From contig OY978526.1 of assembly GCA_963854835.1 (NCBI GenBank), positions 45,219,140-45,283,139 on the forward strand: a stretch of DNA of 64,000 nucleotides, in the 5' to 3' direction. Below the pieces are notes generated by a model. It did no database searches and was not told the DNA's origin. It saw only the letters and a program-made list of their open reading frames with translations. Positions 30,595-42,322 of the stretch are shown in pieces. Both the position numbers and the translations under genes were made by a program. Numbering within the stretch: position 1 is the first letter of the stretch; every line of letters begins with the position of its first letter. Source of the DNA: Megamerina dolium. Lineage: Eukaryota; Arthropoda; Insecta; Diptera; Megamerinidae.

Positions 30595-33500
30595 ATCGAG
30601 TCAGTTCAGCGGGGCGTGAACTGAATCCAACAGTGGGTTGCCCCATCATTCACATTTCACAACTACAGCGTGTGCCAAGCAGCTTGACTATTGATGGAAA
30701 ATTGGACAATAGGGAATTCATGTTAACTCTGGACACTGGTGCATCACATTCTATAATCAAGAGCGATTTGGTAAAGAGGTTTGAGCCTTTAATGGGAATA
30801 AAATTGCGTACAGCAACGGGTGAGGATGCACAAATTCTGGGCAAGATAAAGAAACGAGTATCTATTGGAAATTGCACATGGGAACATGAATTCATTGTGG
30901 CCGACATCATCGATGACGTAATAATTGGTGTTGATTTTATGATTGACAACGGATTTACGTTAGATTTAAATCAACGGATACTACGTTATGCAAATGTCGA
31001 ATTACCATTGAACATCGGTTACAAGCGGAGTGGAAACATCAAACGAGTACTGGCATGTCAACGCCAAGAGGTTCCAGCAAAATCAGAAGCGGTGATTTGG
31101 GCACAAATAAATGTGGATGATGGGACAGGCAAGTTGTGGTTAGTGGAAGCAGATAAAGAAATACAAAATAAAAACATCATACTTGGTAGGACGTTAGTAG
31201 AACCTAAAGAAAATGGAATAGTACCGGTGCGAATATTAAATCCAACTAACACATCTACAGTTGTGAAGAAAGGAATGGTGATTGGTCATTGCCAGGAAGT
31301 TACTGCCGTAGTAGACTGCGAAAAGGGTTCGTCGATAAAAAGTGGAAGATCAGGAACTGGCAAGGCGGAAATAAAAGCACAGATGGAAGAATGGGCAGGT
31401 GTGCTTACCAAACAGCAAACAGAAAAGGCTTTACAAGTATTGGAGAAGTACAGTTCAATATTTTCTTCAAATGGAAAAACTGGAGGACGAACAACCATCG
31501 TGAAGCATCACATTGACACCGGTGATTCTAGACCAATTCGTCAAACACCACGACGAGTTCCATTGGCCAAAAGAGACGAAGCCATTACGCTGATTTCCGA
31601 TATGCAGAAACAAGGTGTTATTGAACCATCAGCGAGTCCATGGAGTTCACCAGTTGTGCTGGTAAAGAAGAAGGATGGAAGTACTCGATTCTGTGTGGAT
31701 TACAGAAAGCTAAATGATATTACGAAAAAAGACAGCTATCCACTGCCAAGAATCGATGACACTCTGGACACACTATCTGGTGCGAAGTGGTTCTCAACTC
31801 TTGATTTGCAAAGTGGATACTGGCAAGTGGAACTTGGTAAGGAAGACAAAGAGAAAACAGCTTTCAGTATTGGCGATGGTCTATGGCAATTTACAGTCAT
31901 GCCATTTGGTTTATGCAATGCGCCAGCTACTTTCGAACGTTTGATGGAGCGTGTACTCAGAGGACTACACTGGAAAACGTGCTTGGTGTACCTCGATGAC
32001 ATTATTGTGATGGGAAAAGATTTTAACGACCACCTGGAAAAGTTGAAAGAAGTATTTGAGCGTATACAATCAGCAGGGCTTAAACTGAATATGAAAAAGT
32101 GTTCACTCTTCAGGCAAGAAGTTAAATATCTTGGTCATAAAGTAACAACAGAAGGGGTACATACCGACGAGGAGAAAGTAGCAGCAGTTCAAGAATGGCC
32201 TATTCCGTCGAATCTTCACGAGCTAAGAAGCTTCCTAGGCTTATGCACCTACTATAGACGATTTGTTCCTGGATTTGCAAACATCGCCAGCAGTCTGCAT
32301 GAGTTGACAAGAAAGAACAAACCATTTGTGTGGGGCGAGGACCAACAGAAAGCATTCGAACAGCTGAAAGAAAAACTCTGTTCAGCACCAATATTAGCGT
32401 ATCCAGTACCTGGTCAAAAGTTTGTGTTGGACACAGATGCGAGTGGCTATGGAATAGGTGGTGTGCTCTCTCAGATCATAGATGGGCAAGAAAAAGTAAT
32501 AGCATACTACAGTAAAATCCTGTCGAAGTCAGATAGAAATTACTGTGTCACACAAAGAGAGTTGCTCGCAATACTGGAATGTGTAAAGTATTTCCATAAA
32601 TACTTGTACGGTCAGGCATTTCATCTACGAACTGACCACTCAGCGCTAAGGTGGTTATTGCAATTTAAAAACCCAGAAGGACAATTGGCGCGCTGGATTG
32701 AAAGGCTGCAGAGTTATGATTTTACCATCGAACATCGTAAAGGAGGACATCACGGCAACGCGGATGCTCTATCTCGTCGTCCTTGCAAAATGGAATGTAA
32801 ACATTGTTCTCGAGTGGAAAGCAAGGAGCACATTGTCGACATACGACTTACGAATATATTGCCGGAGGAGTCATGGACCACCGAACGAGTGCAAGAAGAT
32901 CAGCGGAACGACCCAGATCTCGTAAAGATTATGGAATACAAGGAGCAGGGCATACGTCCAGATTGGCAAGAAATGGCTAATGAGAGTCCAATAGCAAAGG
33001 CATACTGGGCGCAGTGGCAAAGCTTGCACTTACGAGACGGATGTTTATTCCGAACATGGGAAAGTGAAGATGGAAAAATCACTTATGATCTTCTAGTGGT
33101 ACCCAAGGCAAGAATAAATGAAGTGATAGCTGAGTATCACAATGCCTCCAGTGGAGGGCATTTGGGAATCACCAAAACCGTCGAGAAAATAAAGAACCGA
33201 TTTTATTGGGTTGGATGTCATGACCATGTCACTGATTGGATTCGGAAATGTAAGCAATGTGCAATGGCCAAAGGTCCCACTAAGAAAAGTCGAGGTAAGA
33301 TGCACCAATACACCGTGGGTGCTCCATTTGAGCGAATTGCTATGGACATAGCTGGGCCATTTCCAATAAGCAACGCAGGAAACAAGTATGTTCTGGTGGT
33401 TATAGATTACTTCAGTAAATGGCCTGAAGTATACCCCATTCCAAATCAGGAAGCTAGTACAGTTGCGGATGTATTCGTGAACCAATGGATTACTCGTTTT

Positions 33501-34178
33501 GGTGTACCGATGGAGTTACACTCAGACCAAGGTCGAAATTTCGAATCAGTTGTATTCCAAGAGATATGCCGTATGCTGGGTATATACAAAACTCGTACAA
33601 CACCTTTGCATCCACAATCTGATGGCATGGTAGAACGATTTAACCGTACCTTGGAGGAATATTTGAGAAAAGTCGTAGATAAATACCAAAGAGACTGGGA
33701 TGTACATATACCAATGTTCCTCATGGCATATAGATGCGCACAACATGATACGACGGCTACTACACCGGCAATGGCAATTATTGGAAACGAGTTAAGACTG
33801 CCAGCTGATTTAAAATTTGGAGTCGTAACACTAACGAGATCAACCGAAGGTAATTATACTAGCGAAAAGCGGGAACAGTTGGATGAAGTACATCGGTTCA
33901 TCAGAGAGCGGTCGCAGATGATAAGCGATAAGATGAAGGCCAGGTATGACTTGAAAGCAAATTCAAAAGGGTTCTATGAAGGAGAGCTTGTAATGCTTCA
34001 TAATCCACAACGAAAGAAAGGCCTGTCCCCTAAACTACAGACTCATTGGGAAGGACCATATGAGATTATAGCAAAGATAAATGACGTAGTGTATCGTATT
34101 CAACGTGCCTGGAATAAAAGAGCAAAGTTTAAAGTAGTGCACTTGGAGCGACTTGCGCCATATCGAGGGGAAGTATAA
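30573..34178 (+). CDS. Pol polyprotein of copy 5 (PR-RT-RNase H-IN)
   Basis: The pol frame opens at 30573 after an in-frame stop and overlaps the end of gag by 22 nt in the -1 frame. It has no ATG near its start, so expression by -1 frameshift at 30585-30591 is likely. Residues counted from 30633: protease LDTGASHSII (about 31), RT (VDYRKLN about 348; catalytic YLDDIIV about 452), RNase H (DTDASGYG about 600; HHGNADALSRR about 710), integrase zinc module (about 833-880), DDE core (MDIAGPF, HSDQGRNF, NRTLEEYL) and GPY/F tail. All key residues are present. The stop is followed 38 nt later by the 3' LTR, leaving no room for env. Confidence 0.92.
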   Translation, partial: HKSIVKLNRVSSAGRELNPTVGCPIIHISQLQRVPSSLTIDGKLDNREFMLTLDTGASHSIIKSDLVKRFEPLMGIKLRTATGEDAQILGKIKKRVSIGNCTWEHEFIVADIIDDVIIGVDFMIDNGFTLDLNQRILRYANVELPLNIGYKRSGNIKRVLACQRQEVPAKSEAVIWAQINVDDGTGKLWLVEADKEIQNKNIILGRTLVEPKENGIVPVRILNPTNTSTVVKKGMVIGHCQEVTAVVDCEKGSSIKSGRSGTGKAEIKAQMEEWAGVLTKQQTEKALQVLEKYSSIFSSNGKTGGRTTIVKHHIDTGDSRPIRQTPRRVPLAKRDEAITLISDMQKQGVIEPSASPWSSPVVLVKKKDGSTRFCVDYRKLNDITKKDSYPLPRIDDTLDTLSGAKWFSTLDLQSGYWQVELGKEDKEKTAFSIGDGLWQFTVMPFGLCNAPATFERLMERVLRGLHWKTCLVYLDDIIVMGKDFNDHLEKLKEVFERIQSAGLKLNMKKCSLFRQEVKYLGHKVTTEGVHTDEEKVAAVQEWPIPSNLHELRSFLGLCTYYRRFVPGFANIASSLHELTRKNKPFVWGEDQQKAFEQLKEKLCSAPILAYPVPGQKFVLDTDASGYGIGGVLSQIIDGQEKVIAYYSKILSKSDRNYCVTQRELLAILECVKYFHKYLYGQAFHLRTDHSALRWLLQFKNPEGQLARWIERLQSYDFTIEHRKGGHHGNADALSRRPCKMECKHCSRVESKEHIVDIRLTNILPEESWTTERVQEDQRNDPDLVKIMEYKEQGIRPDWQEMANESPIAKAYWAQWQSLHLRDGCLFRTWESEDGKITYDLLVVPKARINEVIAEYHNASSGGHLGITKTVEKIKNRFYWVGCHDHVTDWIRKCKQCAMAKGPTKKSRGKMHQYTVGAPFERIAMDIAGPFPISNAGNKYVLVVIDYFSKWPEVYPIPNQEASTVADVFVNQWITRFGVPMELHSDQGRNFESVVFQEICRMLGIYKTRTTPLHPQSDGMVERFNRTLEEYLRKVVDKYQRDWDVHIPMFLMAYRCAQHDTTATTPAMAIIGNELRLPADLKFGVVTLTRSTEGNYTSEKREQLDEVHRFIRERSQMISDKMKARYDLKANSKGFYEGELVMLHNPQRKKGLSPKLQTHWEGPYEIIAKINDVVYRIQRAWNKRAKFKVVHLERLAPYRGEV
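30585..30627 (+). promoter_or_regulatory. -1 frameshift signal of copy 5
   Basis: GTTAAAC (30585-30591), stop, and stem arms at 30598-30608 and 30617-30627 with one mismatched pair (TGAACTGAATC on the 3' side). Confidence 0.7.
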
Positions 34179-34216
34179 AAACTTGTTCGGGACGAACAAG
34201 GTTAAGAGGAGGGCAG

Positions 34217-34653
34217 TGTAACGAGTATCGATAGTTGGTTACTCATCACTATTGTGACTGACACTATTGGCAGCATCGACATGAATGTCAACAAAAAGAA
34301 ATAAGCGATAACCAGAACAAGCCAACGAGAAAGGAAGAGAAGAATCTCGATAAAGGAAGATTCTGGGGTGTTGCCAACAGAGTATAAATAGAGCCAGTGT
34401 TGAGCAGTGAAATCAATCGAATTCCGAACGTGTCTGCGCAAACATCTATACAGAGGCAAAAGTTGCTAGTACATTAAAGTGTTATTGTAAATAGTTGATT
34501 ATAAACAGAGTTGATTGTAAATAGAGTTTATTAAATAAATTGTTGCTGTATATAGTTGTATAAAATAAGTGTTGCAGTTATCATTAACAGAATCCAGTGA
34601 TCGAACAAGGTAATTCAAATAGAATTAAACGTTCACATAATAAAAACGTAACA
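34217..34653 (+). repeat. 3' LTR of copy 5 (LTR G), 437 bp
   Basis: Preceded by the purine-rich tract, followed by ATAT at 34654-34657. Confidence 0.93.
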
Positions 34654-35759
34654 ATATTTTAGAACGCGCAATCAATAAAGCCAAAAATATGACGCCCCTT
34701 AAAGATAAGTTAGCATCTTTAATTGAGTTTCTATCATGCGTATAGAATATCTGCGCAACGATTGAAGGTTGTCACATGCTGACACGATGCGAAGCTTTAA
34801 AGCCTTATCCCTTAAGCGTAAATGACAAATAGCCAGAGAACATGGTCTTTGTCGTCAATGGTTGAACTTACATCGCCGTAAATGTTACCTAAATAAAGAA
34901 TGCGGTATCAGTGGTTGTAAGTATAAGCACCATCAGTTATTACACAGAGACACATCGTAAACAGTAAACGGCAGCGCAAATAGCAATATCAAGTCCCGAC
35001 TGATGGTTCGCAGCGGCAATATACCGAGTGATGAGACTAAAATGACAGATTCCGGTTCGAATATACTCAGAGAAAAAAGTGATGGACACATTTGCGTTTT
35101 TGGATGAGGGCTCTGCTGTTACGTTAATTGAGAAAGGTGTGTACGAAAAGTGAAAGGTGTACAGGAGCCTTTATACCTACGTTGGGCTGGTGATACAACA
35201 CTGTAGCAATCTTAGGCGTTATGTTATAAACTGAAGTAAATACAAATTAACTGATACCCTCACTGTGGAAAGTTTAAGTGTTCCAGCTCAAACGATTGAT
35301 GCTGATGTAATAGTAAAAAAATATCCACCAAAATGCCAGACCATCTATTTTGATTGGTACAGATAATTGGAACCAGCAGTGTCACTTAAAATACGAGAGG
35401 GATCGTGGTATCAACTCGTTGGATTGAAAACTAGACTTGGTTGGACGCTGCAACGATGTCAGATAAAGCAATCAGACGAATTCGTGGTGAATGTTCACAT
35501 GTGTGAATGCGAGAACGTTCTCAATAGGCTGGACGTTACTGTGAAAAATTATTTTAATTTAGAAGAACCCAAACCAAGACAGCTGCTATCTGTAGACAAC
35601 AACAAGGCGTTAGTTATGCTAAATGCGTCAAGTAAAAAGGTAAGCAATCGTTATGAAGTTGGATTACTTTGGCGAAACAAAGACGCTATTTTGCCAGAAA
35701 GTTATGAAAATGCTTACAAACGACTAATGTGCTTTAAAAAGAAATTCATCAAATACCCG
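34654..35759 (+). pseudogene. Bel/Pao Gag end, protease and start of RT region (broken)
   Basis: Gag resumes with ILERAINKAKNMTPLKDKL. Protease-like LDEGSAVTLIEKG and GVQEPLYLRWAG follow near 35100-35200 with stops. A better-preserved stretch (35367-35759) reads SLKIREGSWYQLVGLKTRLG, HMCECENVLNRLDVTVKNYF and NRYEVGLLWRN, the conserved Bel/Pao segment ahead of RT. It is cut at AAATACCCG by the LINE. Confidence 0.82.
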
Positions 35760-38256
35760 CATGGTAAGGCACGCGGAGGAACTGCCATATTGATAAAAAG
35801 CAGAATAAAACATCATGTTCTCGAAGATTTCAGTACCGCCTACTTGCAAGCAACATCTATATGTCTGGAAGAATACATCTCTAAGCTAGTAATATCTGCG
35901 ATATACTGTCCCCCAAGATACAGTATTACCGAACAGCAATATAAAGAATTTTTCTCAACTCTTGGTAGCAAATTCTTGGTTGCTGGCGATTTCAACGCCA
36001 AACACACTCACTGAGGCTCCCGATTAATAACTCCAAAAGGCAGAAGACTATGTTCAATCATCACTAACCACGGCTACGATGTTATTTCAAATGGTCAACC
36101 GACATATTGGCCGACGGACAAGAGGAAAATACCCGATCTCATAGACTTTGGAGTCGCCAAAGGTTTGCAGATGGAAAATATCTCCACAGAGTGTAATTAT
36201 GATCTATCATCTGACCACTCACCCACGGTAATATCTATAAAATCACCAAGCCCCCAAAGCAATTGCGTTAGAAAGAAAATAGACTGGTTAAAATTCAAGA
36301 AATATATAAATTCCCATCTTCCTCTGAGTACTGTATTAAGAAATGGACACGATGTACACTCAGCACTCGAAAAATTCAACCAGCTGCTCTCATTAGCTCT
36401 CAGCTCAGCCACCTGCACAAAGGTATGTAAGCAATCAATCAAACTATAGCCCATACACACCAGCCGATATTGAATTGCTAGTAAGACAGAAAAGAAGACT
36501 CCGAAGACAATGGCAAGAATTCAGATCACCGAATCTGAAAACACAGCTACAGCACTGCACTCGAAAGTTAAAGCAAGCCTTAAAAAATAAAAACAACAAA
36601 GAGTTAGAAGAGCACATAGCGAAATTAACACCTGGTGAAGCGTCAGACTACTCTTTGTGGAAATCAGCAAAAAATTCAAATCGGCCAATTCTCACTGATT
36701 CCCCCATCCGTTTGAGTGACGGTAATTGGGCTAGAAGCAACTGTGAGAAGGGTTTGGCTTTTGCAAACCACCTAAAAAGTGTGTTTACACCCAATCCACC
36801 CTCTTCACAGTCCTCATTACCAATATTAACTTCTCAACCTTGCTCAAAAACGCTCAAAATTAAAAAAAAGGACATATTCAAAGCAATTTATAAAGATTTA
36901 AACCCAAAAAAATCACCTGGTCCAGATAAAATTACCGGTAAAATGATAAAAGAGCTACCTCCGGCTTCAGTAATTCATCTGATGCACATTTTCAATGCTA
37001 TCCTTCGTATTAAACACTATCCCAAATGCTGGAAAACTTCAAAAATTATTATGATAGCAAAACCAGGAAAAGACCCTACAAAAGTTGCATCGTACAGACC
37101 AGAGGCAGGAGGCTGCTCTACTTTCTAAAGTATTCGAAAAGCTACTTGTCACGAATATAACTCCATTTATTAATCTCAACCAACTGATTCCTCAACATCA
37201 GTTTGAATTTAGAAAACAGCACGGCACAATAGAACAAGTCCACCGCATTGTAACTCTGATAAGGAACACTTTTGAAGAAAAAAAGTATTGCTCAGCTGTC
37301 TTTCTTGATATCACTCAAGCTTTCGATAAAGTATGGCACGATGGCCTTATTTACAAACTCAAACTATTACTGCCTGCAAATGTCTCCTCATTGCTTAGTA
37401 GCTACCTCACGAAAAGACAATTTCTCGTACATCACAAGGATTACACAACAAATCCATTGGATATTCACGCTGGCGTTCCTCAGGGAAGCGTTTTGGGCCC
37501 CTTACTGTATCTCTTATACACTACAGATATGCCCAGCAATAACTCTACATTTATATCGACCTTTGCAGATGATACGGCAATATTGTGCACTCGCTCTAAC
37601 CCCATAGAAGCTACTAAACTCTTGCAGACTCATATCGATTCTCTCGAAATCTGGCTAGCAAAATGGCGTATAAAAGTCAATGAATCAAAGAGCGTACATG
37701 TAAAATTAATGGCCAATCAGTTCCACAATGTTCCTCAACAAAGTACTTGGGTATCCACCTCGACAGAAGGCTGACCTGGAAAAATCACATTGAGGCAAAG
37801 AAAACTCAGATCAAGCTTAAAATTAAGCAGTTATGGTGGCTGATACACAAAAGATCAAAGTTGAATCTCGAATACAAAGTGCTATTATATAAAGCAATCC
37901 TGAAGCCAATCTGGACTTATGGTATTCAGTTTTGGGGCACCGCATCTCCCTCAAATATCGAAAAATTGCAGCGAATACAATCCAAGTGTCTGCGAATTAT
38001 TGTAAACGCGCCTTGGTATATGAGGAACGTTAACATCCATCGAGATTTAAATGTACCCACAATTTCTGAGGAAGTTGCAATGTCTTGCAGAAGCTACATT
38101 CAAAAATTACACAGTCATCCGAATCCCCTTGCTAGGCAATTGTTGCTGAACACGGGGCATCGTCGATTAAAAAGAAAAGACACACAGCTATGCCTCGTGA
38201 CTCAACAAATTGTGATGGAACGTTGGGAATATCACATAATTTTATTTAGTTTGTAA
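35760..38256 (+). pseudogene. ORF2 of the Jockey-type LINE: endonuclease and RT (broken)
   Basis: Endonuclease C-terminal part with GGTAILIKS, AIYCPPR, FLVAGDFNAKH, a TGA at 36012-36014 where Trp is expected, and SSDHSPTV. A frameshift lies near 36430-36475, a small disruption in the SYRP segment near 37100, and another shift near 37745. RT motifs: KKSPGPDKI, LDITQAFDKVWH, GVPQGSVLGPLLY, catalytic FADDTAIL (near 37560), then YLG-type and TYGIQFWG thumb sequences to a stop at 38256. It cannot encode a working ORF2. Confidence 0.88.
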
Positions 38257-38333
38257 GATTTGATTACTTATTGTTAGTTTCTAAGTAATTTTAGAAAGAT
38301 CCAATAAAAAGGCTTGTAAAAAAAAAAAAAAAA
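35760..38333 (+). mobile_element. 5'-truncated Jockey-type LINE
   Basis: Flanked by a 9-bp duplication, AAATACCCG (35751-35759 and 38334-38342), and ending in a poly(A) tail near 38318-38333. Only part of ORF2 is present; ORF1 and the 5' end are missing, as is usual for target-primed insertion. Confidence 0.9.
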
Positions 38334-40017
38334 AAATACCCGTCTTAAATATACGATGCAACAACAAATAGACAACTTAATTTTAAAAGGGTATGCAAAA
38401 CAATTATCAGCTGAAGCAATCATTCAACCAAGCAAAACCTGGTATTTGCCGATATTGACTGTTACGAATCCGAACAAGCCATGTAAAATTCGTCTAGTAT
38501 GGGATGCTGCCGCAGAGTCAAACGGCGTGTGCTTCAACGATTTTATGTCCACTGTACCCGACTTGTTGAACTCGCTTGTGGAAGTGCAGGCTGTGCAGCA
38601 TCACCACTATGTGTATGACTTCACCGACAGTGAGCACGATGAAGAAGCTGCCCTTGAATTAGCCAAACAAGTAAAACAAATGAATGCGAGTGCTGGTTTC
38701 GAGGTAAGGAACTGGCCATCTAACTCTACCAGGTTCCTACAGCAACTAGCTTGTAAAAACTTAACCGAACCAGCCTTAAAAGAATGGGGTTCTATTACCA
38801 AAATCTTAGGTACGTATTGGGCCCCTATTAATGATGTATTCAGATTTAATTTAATTGTAAATTCGTAAGACTAAGTCGCGACGTGTTGCATGAAACAATT
38901 GTCTCCACAAAGCGCGAAACTCTTCAAATCCTGATGTCTATTTTCTACCACTTAGGATTGCTTTCGGCTCATATTATAGGGTTAAAAAAACTTCTTCAGG
39001 ACATATGGCGTTCCGGTATTAAATGGGAAGAGCCACTCAACGACCTATTATATCATAAATGGTCCAATTGGAGATGGACGATTCCTCTTATAATAATATA
39101 TGTAAAAGTGCCTCGTTGCTACTACATAGAACAAGTAACACCGAACTTCACACTTCACGTGAAGCGCATCCGCATTTGCTACAGTTAGTTACCTACGCAT
39201 CCATCACGATAATAAAGTAGCCATCGCCTTTGTTAAAGCGCCCTTAAAGCCAGTTCCAATACCTAGATTGGGGTTTCATGCTGTTGTGGTTGGAGTAAGG
39301 CTAAACAACGACATCCTCAAAGCACGTCGTATATGTGCACGGTCTCAGTTTTAGTAGACTTACCCGAAGACGGTTCTACAGTGGCTACGTATCGATCCTA
39401 AAACCTTTCACCAGCTTGTTATGCACCGATTGGTGAGATTCTTAAGTCGTCGAATGTTTCCCAGTTGAAATGGGTCACTACTCGAACGAATCCTGCGGAC
39501 TTAGCAACTAAAACATACCATCTATCCGACACGCACATGTGGTTTAATAGACCAGAATTTTTGGAAACAGATACTCTAAATTGGCCTCGCTCTGACGACT
39601 TTTGTAGTTTAGATGACACAGAAATCAAACATCGGGTGTTGTTGATAGATAAAATTAATGCAACTAGAAGCGCTTATACCGTGCTGTGGCCACTTTCATT
39701 TTGTATATTAAAAAACTTGAATCCGCTTCAAAATCTGCCGTAGGACCACAAACAGTCGACCCTATGATGATACAAAAGGCGCAAATTTTTCTCATATAAC
39801 ACGCCCAGTAAACGGAATATGAACAAGATATTAAAAATCTAAAGAGAGGTGTGGCTATTGGACCTAAATGTAAACTTATCAGTTTGAATATTTACCTATA
39901 TGAATGTGATGTTTTACAAGAAGGGGAAGAGAGCAGTTTCTTAATAACCATAATAACCATAAATATGCTATCGTACTACCCAATGCTAGTCACATAACAT
40001 TTCTGATCAACCAATCA
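38334..40017 (+). pseudogene. Bel/Pao RT and RNase H remnants
   Basis: RT restarts after the LINE with QQQIDNLILKGYAKQL and KIRLVWDAAAESNGV. It continues through QLACKNLTEPALKEWGSITK, a Bel/Pao connection region (HETIVSTKRETLQILMSIF, WRSGIKWEEPLND) and RNase H-type VLQWLRIDPK and WVTTRTNPADLATKT. Several frameshifts and stops occur. The usual YxDD segment between the first and second stretches is missing, so a deletion removed the RT active site. Confidence 0.8.
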
Positions 40018-40490
40018 CATAAAGCCGCTTTCGAGGAAAGAGAGTAGCGTCGAATGGGTCTACGAAAACTACACTCTACAAGTCTCTCATCATACCTGTC
40101 CTTATGTATGGCGCTGAAGCCTGGACAATAGATCTTTGGACCTATTTATGTTGGTGGTGAGTACCGAATAAGGTACAACCATGAGCTGTACGAGCTGTAT
40201 GCCGATATTGACATAGTAAATCGCATCAAAATCCAGCGGTTGCGCTGGCTAGGTCATGTGGAGAAAATGGAAGAACACACTCCAGCTGAGAAGGTGTTAT
40301 ATTCGGAACCCGCTGGAGGACGACGCAGAAGAGGAAGACCTAACCTCCGGTGGAAAGACCGAGTACTGGAGAAATTGATGGCGCTTGGAATTTCTAACTG
40401 ACGTCAACTAGCGAAGAACAGAGATGGCTGGCGAAGCATGTTATATTCGGCTTAAACCGATATTCGATGGTTATGGCCACATAAGTAAGT
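40018..40490 (+). pseudogene. Internally deleted LINE 3' fragment within Bel/Pao
   Basis: Reads KAAF, then ERE-RRMGL, then TTLYKSLIIPVLMYGAEAWT and IQRLRWLGHVEKMEE, GGRRRRGRPNLRWKD and NRDGWRSM. The first two pieces match the LINE at 23379-24430 but are joined by two internal deletions. The tail near 40480 reads GGCCACATAAGTAAGTAAAAAA. Confidence 0.8.
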
Positions 40491-41416
40491 AAAAAATCCC
40501 ACAAAACTGATATTAATGCAATAAGAGGTCACTAATACATACCACATCTACGCGTTTTATACAAAAAGGCACGCCGCTAATGCTAACGATGTAAAAAACA
40601 CACTGCGAGGCCGTACCCTCTTCAAATGGCAGCGTTATCAACTGCTCGACTAGCAACATTTGAACGATCGTTTACATTTGTCGGCGTTAATTATTTCGAA
40701 CCACTCTGTGTGTCCGTTGAACACAGGCGTGAAAAGCAATGGGGTGTAGTATCCATCTGCCTTACAATTAGAGCAATTCACATGAAAGGAGCTCATAGTC
40801 TCGATACGAGTTCCTGCTTAATGTGTTTTCGAAATTGTATGGCTCGGTGTGGTACACCAAGAGAAGTACTTTCTGATAATGGAACGAACTTTAAAGCTGC
40901 AGCGAAAGTCTTACGTGACGCTATTTGCTATATGGTCATCTATGCGGTTCAATGATGAAAACCTGATGAGTGCCTTATGGGAAAAGAATTTATAATTAAC
41001 TCACATTGGTCTCCTTGGAGTTTGATGGCTATAGCTCCGAACCATTTACTGATCGGGTATGCAAATGGTTATAAACCATTTGTCAACGATAATAAGAATT
41101 TGCGTCAGACTCAAAAATTTGCGAACCAGTTTTAGACAAGATACTAAAAGGATACATGACAATAATTTCCAGAGGAAGCAAGTGGTTAATACCGCAGCCG
41201 ACTATTCGTAGGGGATTCATTCTTATAATTATAGACCCTGATCTTCCGAGAAGAGAAGAGTAATCGATATAGTGGTAGAAAGTGATGTACAGGTTAGACG
41301 CGTTGAAAACATATTTCGTCACTCTAAATCGACCTTCAGTCAGAATAGCAGTACTTGGCGTCGTTGAAAATACCAAAAGTAACTTCGATACAGAGAACTC
41401 GCTTACGGGGAGGGAA
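40491..41416 (+). pseudogene. Bel/Pao integrase remnant
   Basis: MAALSTARLATFERSFTFVG, VEHRREKQWGVVSICLTIRA and GTPREVLSDNGTNFKAA mark the integrase core; SDNGTNF carries the second catalytic Asp. Later pieces (PDLPRR, LNRPSVRIAVLGVVE, LTGRE) belong to the C-terminal Bel/Pao segment. Stops and shifts break it. A purine-rich CGGGGAGGGAAT precedes the LTR and is the likely polypurine tract. Confidence 0.8.
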
Positions 41417-41866
41417 TTGTTACCGCCGTCAGTCGAAATAACCTGCCAACCCTTTCCCTCTTTTTATGCTCTTTTCTTATGTTCATATTTGGTATTTCTT
41501 CATCATTCATATGCAAGATATGCACAATAACAACAACAATTATATCATGTATAGTATGGTTGTATTATGTATAGTATGGTTGTACAATCAACGATTGTAT
41601 GAAAATTAAAACGTTTTAATTTTTGGTGGGCGAAGTTAGCGGTTGTACAATGGATTGTACGTGAGAATAATAAAGTTAAAACCGCACTTAAAGATCACAC
41701 CACATTCATAATCTAAGAGGCGCGTGAAGAACACGAAATCTTTTTAAGCGCTAAATTTGTAAATTCACAAAACGTGTAAATGATATATTAAAATAATAAA
41801 ATAAAGTGAAGCTGAAATAGTGCTGTTAAAATCTCGTATTTTCTCGTAATTTTTATTTAATTGCGC
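41417..41866 (+). repeat. 3' LTR of the Bel/Pao element
   Basis: Starts TGTTACCGCCGTCAGTCG after the polypurine tract and matches the 5' LTR, with an AATAAA near 41798. It contains a short direct repeat (TATAGTATGGTTGTA near 41560-41585). The end near TTGCGCCAA is approximate. Confidence 0.75.
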
Positions 41867-41885
41867 CAATTAGAAGAGTCAAATA

Positions 41886-42027
41886 AAAATTAAATAAATT
41901 GTTGATTGATTAAATAAATTGTGTTGCATATAGTTCGTACAAAAATAAGTGTTGCAATTATTATTGACAGTATCCACTGATCGAACAGAGTTGATTCGAA
42001 TAGAATTAAATGTTCACAAAATAAAAA
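41886..42027 (+). repeat. Diverged gypsy LTR fragment
   Basis: Resembles the last 130 or so bases of the family LTR (ATTAAATAAATTG, ACAAAAATAAGTGTTGCA, ACAAAATAAAAA) but with many differences: an older truncated copy next to the Bel/Pao 3' LTR. Confidence 0.7.
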
Positions 42028-42322
42028 TAATCTGGATGTTAATTAACTGGTTGGGCATAGTATAACAGAAAGTAAAGTAAAGTGAGTGGTTATACTCCGC
42101 AAAGCGCACATAATCTTTTGGTGAAGAGAACATCGTTTGATGAACCAAATCGATCAGGTTTTCGTTATCAATCATTTTAAAATAATATGAAAACGATTTT
42201 CCACTCAAAAATAGCTATTTTATAATAAAAAACAAAGTTCATACTAGCATTTTCTTCACCACGCCTTTTCCTTTTTTTAAATGTACATCGAGATGTCACA
42301 TTTTAAGTTCCTTTCAACATAT
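42028..42322. other. Spacer before gypsy copy 6
   Basis: No gene recognised; ends in ATAT at 42319-42322. Confidence 0.5.

Larger units (their letters stand above)
28769..34653 (+). mobile_element. Gypsy family copy 5, full length, one frameshift in gag
   Basis: ATAT (28765-28768), LTR F (28769-29204), primer site, gag, frameshift module, complete pol, polypurine tract, LTR G (34217-34653), ATAT (34654-34657). The LTRs differ, as far as I can see, only by one G in a run, so the insertion is very recent. The Bel/Pao Gag frame continues across the site (…GRPEHI then LERAINKAKNM). Confidence 0.95.
27124..41866 (+). mobile_element. Decayed Bel/Pao retrotransposon opened by several later insertions
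   Basis: 5' LTR (about 27124-27911), Gag with PHD finger, protease, RT, RNase H, integrase and 3' LTR (about 41417-41866) occur in order on the plus strand. Inside it lie a 542-bp MITE in the 5' LTR, gypsy copy 5 (28769-34653), a Jockey LINE (35760-38333) and a fragment of another LINE family (40018-40490). The coding regions are full of stops and frameshifts, so this is an old element serving as a landing platform. The LTRs match over CAGTCGAAATAACCTG and over the AAAGATCACACCACATTC segment. Confidence 0.88.

Noticed and set aside
30633..30635. GTG as the initiation codon of Pol
   Set aside because: The frame is open upstream to 30573 and is linked to gag by the frameshift module; GTG initiation is not expected in an insect mRNA.
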